A stretch of DNA of 64,000 nucleotides from assembly GCF_013410345.1 (NCBI RefSeq), contig NZ_JACCFJ010000001.1, positions 1,587,001 through 1,651,000 of the forward strand. Direction: 5' to 3'. This DNA comes from Saccharopolyspora hordei. Its GTDB lineage: Bacteria > Actinomycetota > Actinomycetes > Mycobacteriales > Pseudonocardiaceae. Shown one piece after another: positions 1 to 7,322 of the stretch (positions within the stretch are counted from its first letter, which is position 1; each line of letters begins with the position of its first letter). The position numbers and the translations under genes were made by a program. A model generated the notes under the pieces. It was not told the DNA's origin and searched no databases. It was given only the letters and a program-made list of their open reading frames with translations.

Positions 1-257
1 CCGCGGTAGCGCACGACGCCGTCGGCGGTCAGCTCGCCCACCACGCCGATGCTGCCGCGCACCTCGCTGCGGGTGCTCCCGCGCTCGCCGATCTTGGTGA
101 TCACCTGGGACAGCAGCGCGTCGGCGGCGGGGCGGGGATCCGGGTTGGCGGCCAGGTGGTTCGTCGGTGCCGGGGGATCCCCGGTGCATCCGGTGAGTGC
201 GGCGACCAGGGCGAGACCTGCGGAGGTCACCGCGGTCCTGGTGCGGGCTCGGGACAT
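1..257 (-). CDS. Truncated putative lipoprotein (N-terminal part only)
   Basis: The gene runs off the left edge of the window. The ATG at 257 follows a good Shine-Dalgarno (GAGGAG, about 8 nt upstream). About 85 residues are visible. They begin MSRARTRTAVTSAGLALVAA and continue into the lipobox LTGC, so the protein should be exported, lipidated on cysteine and anchored to the outer face of the membrane. The following stretch (DALLSQVITKIGERGS...) is mixed and reminiscent of LppX/LprG-like or substrate-binding lipoproteins, but too little is present to assign a family. Function unknown. Confidence 0.7.
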   Translation of the reverse strand, partial: MSRARTRTAVTSAGLALVAALTGCTGDPPAPTNHLAANPDPRPAADALLSQVITKIGERGSTRSEVRGSIGVVGELTADGVVRYR

Positions 258-413
258 CGGGACGCTCCTCGGGCCGGTGTCGGCTCGTCGGGATGGCCTG
301 CGTGATCTGCGGGACGTTCCCACCCGCCCCACGCGACCTCGAGCCCCACGCTAACAACGATGCCGCCGAGCCACAGGGGACGATCGCGGTCCGAACGGGG
401 GAATTGCGCGTGG

Positions 414-1418
414 TCAGGCGGTGTCGAGCCCGGCGCGGGACCGCAGCAGGCGGCGCAGCGAGGCGAGCTGCTCCTGCCCGCCGCCGTCCGCGGCGTAGGT
501 GTCCAGGTGGCAGTCCGGGTCGTCGTCACCGCCGAGGTGACCGCAGTTCGGCGGGCACTCCTCGGCGGCTTCGGCGAAGCCCTCGAAGGCCGCGATCACG
601 TCGTCCGGGGTGACGTGCGCGAGGCCGAACGAGCGGATGCCCGGGGTGTCGACCACCCACCCCTCGCCGGGCAGCGGCAGGGCGACCGCCGACGTCGAGA
701 TGTGCCGGCCCTTGCCGACCCCGCTGACTTCCCCGGTGGCGCGGTCCGCGGTCGGCACCAGCCGGTTGACCAGTGTGGACTTGCCGACCCCGGAGTGGCC
801 GACCAGCGCCGACACCCGGCCGTCGAGCAGCTCGCGCAGCTCCGCGGGGTCCTCGTCGAAGCGGGTGATGTGGATCGGCATGTCCAGCGAGGCGTAGGTG
901 TCCAGCCACTCGCCCGGCTCGGCCAGGTCGGCCTTGGTCAGGCACAGCACCGGGGAGAGCCCGCCCGCGTAGGCGGCCACCAGGCATCGGTCGATGAAGC
1001 CCGGCCGGGGCGGCGGGTCGGCGAGCGCGGAGACGATGACCAGCTGCTCGGCGTTGGCGACCACGACCCGCTCGTAGGGGTCGGTGTCGTCGGCGGTGCG
1101 GCGCAGCACGCTGGTGCGTTCCTCGACGCGCACGATCCGGGCCAGCGTGTCGGGCTTGCCGGAGGTGTCACCGACCAGCTTCACCCGGTCCCCGACCACC
1201 ACCGGGGTGCGGCCGAGCTCGCGGGCGCGCATGGCGGTGACGATCCGGTCCGGGTCCCCGTCCAACGCGCACCGCCAGCGGCCGCGGTCCACGGCGACGA
1301 CCATCGCCGGCTCGGCGTCGGCGTGCTTCGGGCGCTTCTTGCTGCGCGGTCGGCTGCCCCGTCCCGGGCGGACCCGCACGTCGGACTCGTCGAGGTGGCT
1401 CCAGCCCCGCTTGCGCAT
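414..1418 (-). CDS. rsgA: Ribosome small-subunit-dependent GTPase A
   Basis: RsgA is a GTPase that acts late in 30S subunit maturation, helping release assembly factors. The 334-residue protein shows the circularly permuted GTPase order typical of the family: an N-terminal OB-fold region, then TKAD (G4) ahead of the P-loop GHSGVGKST (G1) and DTPG (G3), then a C-terminal zinc knuckle with CPPNCGH and a later Cys. The ATG at 1418 overlaps the aroA stop codon (TGATG), which implies translational coupling. An in-frame start 12 codons upstream lies inside aroA and is less likely. aroA next to rsgA is a familiar actinobacterial arrangement. Confidence 0.95.
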   Translation of the reverse strand: MRKRGWSHLDESDVRVRPGRGSRPRSKKRPKHADAEPAMVVAVDRGRWRCALDGDPDRIVTAMRARELGRTPVVVGDRVKLVGDTSGKPDTLARIVRVEERTSVLRRTADDTDPYERVVVANAEQLVIVSALADPPPRPGFIDRCLVAAYAGGLSPVLCLTKADLAEPGEWLDTYASLDMPIHITRFDEDPAELRELLDGRVSALVGHSGVGKSTLVNRLVPTADRATGEVSGVGKGRHISTSAVALPLPGEGWVVDTPGIRSFGLAHVTPDDVIAAFEGFAEAAEECPPNCGHLGGDDDPDCHLDTYAADGGGQEQLASLRRLLRSRAGLDTA

Positions 1419-2692
1419 CAGACCGCCTCCGACCCCCTGAGCATCTCCGCCCACATCCCGGGGAAGTCGGGGATCGTCTTGCCGGTGGTGGCGATGTCCT
1501 CCACCTGCACGCCGGGGACCGCCAGCCCAAGGATCGCCCCGGCGGTGGCCATCCGGTGGTCGGCGTAGGAGTGCCAGGTGCCGCCGTGCAGCGGCCGGGG
1601 CTCGATGACCAGGCCGTCCTCGGTCTGCTCGACCGCACCGCCCAGCCCGGTGAGCTCGGCCTGCAGCGCGGCGAGGCGGTCGGTCTCGTGCCCGCGCAGG
1701 TGCGCGATGCCGCGCAGCTGGGACCGCCCGGTCGCCAGCGCGGCCAGCGCCGCCACCGTGGGCGTGAGCTCACCGACGTCGTGCAGGTCGAGGTCGACGG
1801 CGCGGAGCTCGGCGGGACCGGTGACGGTCAGGCCCTCGTCGGTGCGCCGCACCTGCGCGCCCATCTGGGCGAGGATGTCGCGGATCGCGTCACCGGCCTG
1901 CGTGGTGCTGCTCGGCCAGCCGGGGATGGTGACGGTGCCGCCGGTGGCGGCCGCGGCGGCCAGGAACGGGGTGGCGTTGGACAGGTCCGGCTCGACGTCC
2001 ACGTCCAGCGCCCGGATCGGACCGGGCGCCACCCGCCAGGTGTCGGGCTCGTGGTCGTCGACCTCGACACCGGCCGCGCGCAGCATCGACACCGTCATCT
2101 CGATGTGCGGCAGCGACGGCACCGCCTCGCCGGAGTGCCGGACCACGACGCCCTGCTCGAACCGCGCGGCCGACAGCAGCAGCCCGGAGACGAACTGCGA
2201 GGACGCGGACGCGTCGATGGTCACCGCGCCGCCGGGCACCTTCCCGGTGCCGTGCACCTGGAACGGCAGCGCGTCACCGTCGACGTCGGCGCCGAGGGCG
2301 CGCAGCGCGTCCAGGACCGCGCCGAGCGGGCGCTTGCGGGCGTGCGGGTCGCCGTCGAAGGTGATCCGGCCGGTGGCGAGCGCGGCGATCGGGGGCACGA
2401 ACCGCATGACCGTGCCCGCCAGGCCGCAGTCGACCTCGGCCGGTCCCCGCAGCGGAGCGGGGGTGACCTGCCACGAGCCGTCCGGCCCGTCCTCGACCGC
2501 GACGCCGAGCGCGCGCAGCGCGCCGGCCATCAGCTCGGTGTCCCGGCTGCGCAGCGGAGCGCGCAGCGTCGACGGGCCGTCGGCGAGCGCGGCGAGCACC
2601 AGGGCCCGGTTGGTGATCGACTTCGAGCCGGGCACCGGAACGGTCGCGCGCACCGCGCCGGCGGCGGTAGGAGCAGGCCAGAGCTGGGTCAT
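1418..2692 (-). CDS. aroA: 3-phosphoshikimate 1-carboxyvinyltransferase (EPSP synthase)
   Basis: Sixth step of the shikimate pathway: transfers the enolpyruvyl group of PEP to shikimate-3-phosphate, feeding aromatic amino-acid synthesis in the cytoplasm. The 424-residue length is normal. Visible signatures are [15 protein letters not shown] near the N terminus, [10 protein letters not shown] (the phosphate and glyphosate-site loop), [25 protein letters not shown] and the C-terminal YADHRMA. It is first in a two-gene operon with rsgA (overlapping stop/start). Its upstream region is shared with the divergent SRAP gene and contains three copies of the dispersed hairpin repeat. Confidence 0.97.
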   Translation of the reverse strand: MTQLWPAPTAAGAVRATVPVPGSKSITNRALVLAALADGPSTLRAPLRSRDTELMAGALRALGVAVEDGPDGSWQVTPAPLRGPAEVDCGLAGTVMRFVPPIAALATGRITFDGDPHARKRPLGAVLDALRALGADVDGDALPFQVHGTGKVPGGAVTIDASASSQFVSGLLLSAARFEQGVVVRHSGEAVPSLPHIEMTVSMLRAAGVEVDDHEPDTWRVAPGPIRALDVDVEPDLSNATPFLAAAAATGGTVTIPGWPSSTTQAGDAIRDILAQMGAQVRRTDEGLTVTGPAELRAVDLDLHDVGELTPTVAALAALATGRSQLRGIAHLRGHETDRLAALQAELTGLGGAVEQTEDGLVIEPRPLHGGTWHSYADHRMATAGAILGLAVPGVQVEDIATTGKTIPDFPGMWAEMLRGSEAV

Positions 2693-2789
2693 GCCGTCAA
2701 TGATCCCCCACCTCGCCCGGCGGAATCAGCTCCGGGGGCGCCTGGGCCGTCGCGTGGTGGTGCCGTGGCCGGTGTGGCGCCGGGCGGGG

Positions 2790-2889
2790 TGAGGAAGGGA
2801 ACCTTCCTGTCATCCCGGGGGCCGCGGCGAGGACGGGAACCTTCCTGTCGCGCGGCGGGCCTGTGGAGCATGGGAACCTTCCTGTCACC
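2790..2889 (+). repeat. Dispersed hairpin repeat, cluster of three
   Basis: Three copies (about 2790-2812, 2829-2850, 2863-2889), all reading GGGAACCTTCCTGTC on the plus strand. Their cores start at 2797, 2835 and 2872, spaced 38 and 37 bp. Copy 1 forms a near-perfect stem (GGAAGG/CCTTCC around a GAA loop). Copy 2 has the last core base changed (GTCG). Copy 3 is the GAGCAT subtype and contains an ATG that opens a longer, unlikely reading frame into the SRAP gene. The cluster lies between aroA and the divergent SRAP gene. Confidence 0.9.
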
Positions 2890-2991
2890 GCCGGCGCCGC
2901 CGAGGTCGGCGCGCGTCGCTCGCCTGGGACGATCTGGGCTGCCAGGATGGGGTTGACCACACCGTGCGAGGTGACGGAGGTTCGACCGGGC

Positions 2992-3756
2992 ATGTGCGGC
3001 AGGTACGCCTCCACGAAGGACCCCGGCAAGCTCGCGGCCGAGTTCGCCGCCCTGGACAGGACCGGGGGCGCTGCTCCCGGCGCGGACTTCAACGTCGCGC
3101 CGACCAAGCGGGTGCTGACCGTGGTGCAGCGGCACCCGCAGGACGAGTCCGGGCAGCGGGACCTGGACCGCACCGAGCGCAGCGTGCGCGTGATGCGCTG
3201 GGGCCTGGTGCCGCCGTGGGCCAAGGACAGGTCCATCGGCAGCCGGATGATCAACGCCAAGTCAGAGACGGTGACGACCAAGCCCGCGTTCCGCACCGCG
3301 ATCAAGCGCTACCGGTGCCTGGTGCCGGCCGACGGCTGGTACGAGTGGAAGCGCGAAGGCAGCCGCAAGCAGCCGTTCTTCATGACCTCCCCGGACGGTT
3401 CCAGCTTGGCGCTCGCGGGCATCTTCGCGACCTGGCGCGACCCGCAGTCCGAGGACGCCGAACCGCTCGTGACCTGCTCGGTGCTCACCACCAGCGCGGT
3501 CGGCCAGCTGACCGAGGTGCACGACCGGATGCCGCTGGTGCTGCCGCGCACCGCGTGGGAGCACTGGCTCGACCCGGACCAGCCGGACGTCTCCGACCTG
3601 CTCGCCCCGCCGCCGGAAGACCTGGTGGCCTCGCTCGAGTTGCGCCCGGTGTCCACTGCGGTCAACAACGTCCGCAACAACGGCGCCGAGCTCGTCGAGC
3701 GCGTTCCGCTCGACCCGCAGCCGCAGGCGGTAGGTTTGGATCCCGGTCCGAGGTGA
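2992..3756 (+). CDS. SOS response-associated peptidase (SRAP/YedK/HMCES family), copy 1
   Basis: SRAP proteins recognise abasic sites in single-stranded DNA and form a covalent thiazolidine crosslink through Cys2 after removal of Met1. Here Cys2 is present (MCGRYAS), followed by FNVAPTK, MRWGLVPPWAKD, GWYEWKR with the conserved Glu, and the catalytic-site His in VHDRMPLVLP. The 254-residue length is normal. I chose the ATG at 2992 because Cys2 must follow Met1 and GGAGG lies upstream; the longer frame from 2863 starts inside a repeat. A paralogue follows 31 bp downstream. I see no LexA-type box (TCGAAC-N4-GTTCGA) in front. Confidence 0.95.
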   Translation: MCGRYASTKDPGKLAAEFAALDRTGGAAPGADFNVAPTKRVLTVVQRHPQDESGQRDLDRTERSVRVMRWGLVPPWAKDRSIGSRMINAKSETVTTKPAFRTAIKRYRCLVPADGWYEWKREGSRKQPFFMTSPDGSSLALAGIFATWRDPQSEDAEPLVTCSVLTTSAVGQLTEVHDRMPLVLPRTAWEHWLDPDQPDVSDLLAPPPEDLVASLELRPVSTAVNNVRNNGAELVERVPLDPQPQAVGLDPGPR

Positions 3757-3787
3757 ACCGGCGGAGCGCGACACGGGGTGAGTTCTG

Positions 3788-4504
3788 ATGTGTGGTCGGT
3801 ACGCCGTCCAGCACGATCCGGCGGCGTTGGCCGAGGAGTTCGCGGCGACCGACCGCACCGACGGAGCGGTGCTGGCGGACTTCAACGTGACTCCGACGAA
3901 GACGGTGCCGATCGTCGTCCAGCGCGGCGCCGAGCGCAGCATCCGACCGGTGCGGTGGGGCTTGGTCCCGACCTGGGCGAAGGAGATCGGCAGTGGCCCG
4001 CCGATGATCAACGCCCGGGCTGAGTCGATCACCACGAAGCCCGCGTTCGCCGAGTCCGCGCGGCGCCGCCGCTGCCTGGTGCCGGCGACCGGTTGGTACG
4101 AGTGGCGGCCCGGTGACCGGCGGCGGCAGCCCTACCTGTGCCGGCGGCGGGACGGTGCGAGCCTGGCGATGGCCGCGGTGTTCTCCGCCTGGTGGGCGCC
4201 GGACTCGACCGACCGGCCCCTGGTGACCTGCGCGGTGGTCACCACCGAGGCCGTCGGGGAGCTGGCCGACATCCACCCCCGCATGCCGCTGGTGCTGCCG
4301 CGGGACCGCTGGGCGGACTGGCTCGACCCGCAGCGCACCGAGATCGGCGAGCTGTTGACGCCGGCAGCGGGGATGCTCGATGACCTGGTGCTCCACCCCG
4401 TCTCCACCGAGGTGAACAGCATGCGCAACAACCACCCGGGCCTGCTGCGGCAGGTCGAACCGGTGCCCGAACCGGCCGAGCAAGCAGCGCTGTTCGAGTC
4501 ATGA
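3788..4504 (+). CDS. SOS response-associated peptidase (SRAP family), copy 2
   Basis: Second SRAP protein, 238 residues, with the same catalytic framework as its neighbour: MCGRYAV (Cys2), FNVTPTK, VRWGLVPTWAKE, GWYEWRP and IHPRMPLVLP. The two are clearly paralogous but well diverged, for example in the segment after GWYEW and in the C-terminal tail (EQAALFES here), so the duplication is probably old. It is the middle gene of a likely three-gene operon: the stop overlaps the next start (ATGA at 4501-4504). The family role is abasic-site protection; whether the two copies differ in function cannot be told from sequence. Confidence 0.94.
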   Translation: MCGRYAVQHDPAALAEEFAATDRTDGAVLADFNVTPTKTVPIVVQRGAERSIRPVRWGLVPTWAKEIGSGPPMINARAESITTKPAFAESARRRRCLVPATGWYEWRPGDRRRQPYLCRRRDGASLAMAAVFSAWWAPDSTDRPLVTCAVVTTEAVGELADIHPRMPLVLPRDRWADWLDPQRTEIGELLTPAAGMLDDLVLHPVSTEVNSMRNNHPGLLRQVEPVPEPAEQAALFES

Positions 4505-5112
4505 CCAGGGTCGAGGTCGACACCCCGCACGGCCCGGCCCGGGCCGAGCTGCACTGCGCTGAGGAGGTCCGTGCCGCGCTGCTGCTCGGGCACGGCGCGG
4601 GCGGCGGCATCGCCGCTCCCGACCTGGTGGCGGTCACCCGCGCCGCCACGGAGGCCGGGGTGCACGTGGCGCTGGTCGAGCAGCCGTACCGGGTCGCGGG
4701 TCGGCGTGCCCCGGCTCCGGCCAAGCAGCTCGACGCGGCGTGGCTCGCGGTGGCGGAGGACCTCGGCGAACGCTGGTTCGCCGAGCTCCCGCTGATCTTC
4801 GGCGGCCGCTCCTCGGGGGCGCGGGTGGCGTGCCGGACCGCGGAGCAGGGCGAGGCGTCGGCCGTGCTGTGCCTGGCGTTCCCGCTGCACCCGCCGGGCA
4901 AGCCGGAGAAGTCCCGGCTGGCGGAGCTCGACGCGGTGGAAGCGCCGGTGCTGGTGGTGCAGGGCGAGCGCGACGCCTTCGGGCAGCCCGAGCCGTCGCA
5001 CAACCGCGAGGTGGTCCTGGTCCCCGGCGACCACTCGCTGAAGGCCGACGTCGATGCCGTCTACCGGGCCGCCCAGGAGTGGCTGGGGCGCGTGCTCCGC
5101 CTCATCGACTAG
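4501..5112 (+). CDS. Alpha/beta-hydrolase, KANL3/Tex30-like
   Basis: A 203-residue small alpha/beta-hydrolase. Visible elements are the oxyanion region LLGHGAGG, the nucleophile elbow GGRSSGARV (Ser), an acid in QGERDAFG and the catalytic His in PGDHSL, so the triad appears complete. The compact core lacks a lid and resembles the KANL3/Tex30 and dienelactone-hydrolase-like groups. The substrate is unknown. The ATG overlaps the SRAP copy 2 stop, so the gene is translationally coupled to an abasic-site repair protein. Whether that is functional or only chance packing is open. Three hairpin repeats follow its stop. Confidence 0.8.
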   Translation: MTRVEVDTPHGPARAELHCAEEVRAALLLGHGAGGGIAAPDLVAVTRAATEAGVHVALVEQPYRVAGRRAPAPAKQLDAAWLAVAEDLGERWFAELPLIFGGRSSGARVACRTAEQGEASAVLCLAFPLHPPGKPEKSRLAELDAVEAPVLVVQGERDAFGQPEPSHNREVVLVPGDHSLKADVDAVYRAAQEWLGRVLRLID

Positions 5113-5142
5113 ACGCCGAGGCGCCGTCCCCGGGCCAGGGCT

Positions 5143-5249
5143 GTGGAGCACGGGAACCTTCCTGTCATCCCGCGCGCTCTGGCGTGAGGATGGGAACCTT
5201 CCTGTCACTCCGCGCGCTCCTGACGTGAGGATGGGAACCTTCCTGTCAC
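5143..5249 (+). repeat. Dispersed hairpin repeat, cluster of three
   Basis: Copies at about 5143-5168, 5184-5208 and 5225-5249, all in plus orientation with the exact GGGAACCTTCCTGTCA core. Core starts are 5152, 5192 and 5233 (40 and 41 bp apart). Copy 1 is the GAGCAC subtype; copies 2 and 3 are GTGAGGATGG. The cluster fills the gap between the converging hydrolase and YbaK genes. Confidence 0.9.
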
Positions 5250-5277
5250 CCACCGCCCGACGCCCCTGCCGGGACCC

Positions 5278-5754
5278 TCACCCCGCGATGTCGGCGAGCA
5301 CGGCGTCGAGGAGCCGGACCAGGTCCGCAGCGGCGAGCTCGATCTCCAGGCCGCGCCGCCCGGCGCTGCAGTAGATGGTGTCGAACGCGGTCGCGGAGGA
5401 GTCGATGACGACCGGCAGCCGCTTCTTCTGCCCGAGCGGCGAGATGCCGCCGGCGACGTAGCCGGTGGCGCGCTCGGCCGCGGCGACCTCGGCCATCTTC
5501 GCCTTCTTCCCGCCCACCGCGGCGGCGAGCGCCTTGAGGTCGAGCTGCCCGGTGACCGGCACCACGCCGACCACGAGCGTGCCGTCGACCTCGGCGACCA
5601 GCGTCTTGAAGACCCGCTCCGGGGGCTGGCCGAGCGCCTCGGCGGCCTCCAGTCCGTAGGACTCGGCGCGCGGGTCGTGGTCGTAGGCGTGCACCTGGTG
5701 CTGGACCCCGCGCTTGACCAGCAGCGCGGTGGCGGGAGTGGCCTTGCCTGCCAT
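5278..5754 (-). CDS. ybaK: YbaK/EbsC-type Cys-tRNA(Pro) deacylase
   Basis: A 158-residue member of the YbaK/ProX editing family, which hydrolyses cysteine mischarged on tRNA(Pro) in trans. Family features are KTLVAEVDG, a VVPV segment, the catalytic-type lysine region [13 protein letters not shown], and the strongly conserved [21 protein letters not shown]. The ATG at 5754 has AAGGTG upstream and the start MAGKATPA is family-like. Longer in-frame starts extend into the divergent sigR leader and are unlikely. The gene converges with the hydrolase across a repeat cluster. Confidence 0.9.
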   Translation of the reverse strand: MAGKATPATALLVKRGVQHQVHAYDHDPRAESYGLEAAEALGQPPERVFKTLVAEVDGTLVVGVVPVTGQLDLKALAAAVGGKKAKMAEVAAAERATGYVAGGISPLGQKKRLPVVIDSSATAFDTIYCSAGRRGLEIELAAADLVRLLDAVLADIAG

Positions 5755-5773
5755 GCGGATCACCTTAGAGGGT

Positions 5774-5800
5774 GGAATACCGGGACACGGGTACCGCGTT
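5774..5800 (+). promoter_or_regulatory. Putative SigR-dependent autoregulatory promoter of sigR
   Basis: GGAAT at 5774-5778 and GTT at 5798-5800, separated by 19 bp, match the SigR/SigH-type consensus (GGAAT, 18-19 bp, GTT). An in-frame ATG for a longer SigR lies only 16 nt beyond the GTT (5816). This is the layout expected for a SigR-driven, thiol-inducible promoter in front of sigR-rsrA. Only the motif is seen; the start site is not shown. Confidence 0.6.
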
Positions 5801-5977
5801 GGACGAAGCGTGACCATGGATTCGACGAACACCTGCGTGCTGGACCGCCCGGAGCGTGCACAGCTGTCGCCAGGTAGTCGCAGGCAGGCACGCGTATCCT
5901 CGGAGCTGGACCATGCGAACGACCGCATGGGTTCGTCGCCTGTTGTCACCTCGTCCAGGCGGCGGGAAAGGAGCCCG

Positions 5978-6619
5978 GTGCCAAGCACCCCAGAGCACCC
6001 GGACGTGGCCCCGGACGACCGCACCGAGGAGACCGACGAGCAGCGGGCACTGCGCTTCGAGCGGGACGCGATGCCGCTGCTGGACCAGCTCTACGGTGCG
6101 GCTCTGCGCATGACGCGCAACGCCCAGGACGCCGAGGACCTCGTGCAGGAGACCTACCTCAAGGCGTTCTCCGCGTTCAAGTCGTTCACCCAGGGCACCA
6201 ACCTGAAGGCCTGGCTGTACCGCATCCTCACCAACACCTACATCAACGGCTACCGCAAGCGGCAGCGCCAGCCGCAGCAGCAGCCGACCGAGGAGATCCA
6301 GGACTGGCAGCTCGCGCAGGCGGAGAACCACACCTCCAGCGGGCTGCGCAGTGCTGAGGTCGAGGCGCTGGACCGCTTGCCGGACACCGACGTGAAGGCG
6401 GCGCTCCAGCAACTGGCCGAGGAGTTCCGCATGGTGGTCTACCTCGCGGACGTGGAAGGTTTCGCGTACAAGGAGATCGCCGAGATCATGGGCACGCCCA
6501 TCGGCACCGTCATGTCGAGGCTGCACCGTGGTCGCAGGCAGCTGCGTGAGATGCTCACCGACGTCGCCCGCGACCGCGGTTTCTTGCGGGAGACCCAGCG
6601 GGAGGTGAGCACTTCATGA
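5978..6619 (+). CDS. sigR: ECF sigma factor SigR (SigH-type), thiol-oxidative stress
   Basis: SigR directs RNA polymerase to thioredoxin, mycothiol and proteolysis genes under disulphide stress. The 213-residue protein has region 2 ([20 protein letters not shown], then [20 protein letters not shown]) and region 4 ([32 protein letters not shown]). The GTG at 5978 follows AAAGGAG and is my preferred start. The frame stays open upstream to an ATG at 5816, just downstream of a SigR-type promoter, giving 54 extra residues. S. coelicolor is known to make such an unstable long isoform. The stop overlaps the rsrA start (ATGA). Confidence 0.95.
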   Translation: MPSTPEHPDVAPDDRTEETDEQRALRFERDAMPLLDQLYGAALRMTRNAQDAEDLVQETYLKAFSAFKSFTQGTNLKAWLYRILTNTYINGYRKRQRQPQQQPTEEIQDWQLAQAENHTSSGLRSAEVEALDRLPDTDVKAALQQLAEEFRMVVYLADVEGFAYKEIAEIMGTPIGTVMSRLHRGRRQLREMLTDVARDRGFLRETQREVSTS

Positions 6620-6948
6620 GCTGCGGTGAACACCATCACGAGGACTCCTGCGAGGACGTGCTCGCCGAGGTGTGGCTCTTCCTGGACAACGAGTGCGACC
6701 CGGAGCGGCGCGCCGCGGTGCAGCAGCACCTCGACGGGTGCGGGAGCTGCCTGGAGCACTTCGGCATCGAGGAGCAGATCAAGGCCCTGCTGCACCGCAA
6801 GTGCACCGAGCACGCTCCGCAGGAGCTCAAGGAGCGGCTCCGGGCGTCGATCCGCGATGCCGTGCTGCGCAAGGCCGACGTGACCGTCGAGCGCGGTCCG
6901 GACGGCACCTCGGTGGAGGTGCGCACCAAGCAGCCGCCCTGGGAGTGA
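6616..6948 (+). CDS. rsrA: Anti-sigma factor RsrA (zinc-binding, redox-sensing)
   Basis: RsrA binds and inhibits SigR when reduced and zinc-loaded; oxidation forms disulphides and releases SigR. The 110-residue protein has the ZAS motif H38-x3-C42-x2-C45 (HLDGCGSC) plus N-terminal C3 and C12, matching the ligand and disulphide cysteines of the family, and an additional C27. The tail KQPPWE is basic and then acidic. It is co-transcribed and overlapped with sigR. A strong symmetric hairpin (6983-7014) follows, separating it from the converging bL37 gene. Confidence 0.95.
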   Translation: MSCGEHHHEDSCEDVLAEVWLFLDNECDPERRAAVQQHLDGCGSCLEHFGIEEQIKALLHRKCTEHAPQELKERLRASIRDAVLRKADVTVERGPDGTSVEVRTKQPPWE

Positions 6949-6982
6949 CCGCTCAGCGGCGTGCTCAGACCCGTGACACGCG

Positions 6983-7014
6983 AACGGCCCCGGACCGTCT
7001 GGTCCGGGGCCGTT
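6983..7014. terminator. Bidirectional hairpin terminator between rsrA and bL37
   Basis: A perfect 14-bp stem (left arm 6983-6996, AACGGCCCCGGACC; right arm 7001-7014) with a four-base loop GTCT. It lies between two converging genes and is symmetric. No T-run follows, as is usual for high-GC actinobacterial hairpin terminators. Confidence 0.75.
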
Positions 7015-7041
7015 CCTGCGTTCGACGGCCGGCGCCGCTGC

Positions 7042-7116
7042 TCACGCGCCGGGGCGCTTGCCGTGGTTGGCCTTGTTCTTCTTCCGGTCCTTCTTCTTGC
7101 GAGCGCGCTTGCCCAT
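7042..7116 (-). CDS. Large-subunit ribosomal protein bL37 (24 residues)
   Basis: This tiny gene encodes 24 residues: MGKRARKKKDRKKN, then KANHGKRPGA. It is very basic and ends with the ANHGKRP motif I recognise from bL37, an actinobacteria-specific 50S protein first seen in mycobacterial ribosome structures. The ATG at 7116 has a good Shine-Dalgarno (GAGGAGAT). The frame is also open for 31 codons upstream to an ATG at 7209, preceded only by a weak AGGTGG, giving an acidic, Pro-rich extension (MSDWRLEIPSGD..., then PAWSEAELEEIP). I prefer the short form by family length. It converges with rsrA and is divergent from pdtaS. Confidence 0.78.
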   Translation of the reverse strand: MGKRARKKKDRKKNKANHGKRPGA

Positions 7117-7322
7117 CGGGATCTCCTCGAGTTCGGCTTCCGACCAGGCCGGTTCGGGCGGCGGAGCCACCCGGTCACCGCTGGGGATTTCGAGCCTCCA
7201 GTCTGACATGCCCACCACCTGCCGCTGGCGGGTGGTTCCGCTCGTGGTTTCCTAGGCGAGGGCCCGTGGGGGCGCGGTGAGGAGGTAGCGATGGCCGAGG
7301 AGACCCGAGGGGGGAGTTGGTC

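Noticed and set aside
1556..2956. A 466-codon plus-strand frame opposite aroA
   Set aside because: Shadow of aroA; its end also runs through three intergenic repeats, giving repeat-derived peptides.
2992..4504. LexA-controlled SOS box in front of the SRAP genes
   Set aside because: I looked for the actinobacterial box TCGAAC-N4-GTTCGA in 2693-2991 and 3757-3787 and did not find it.
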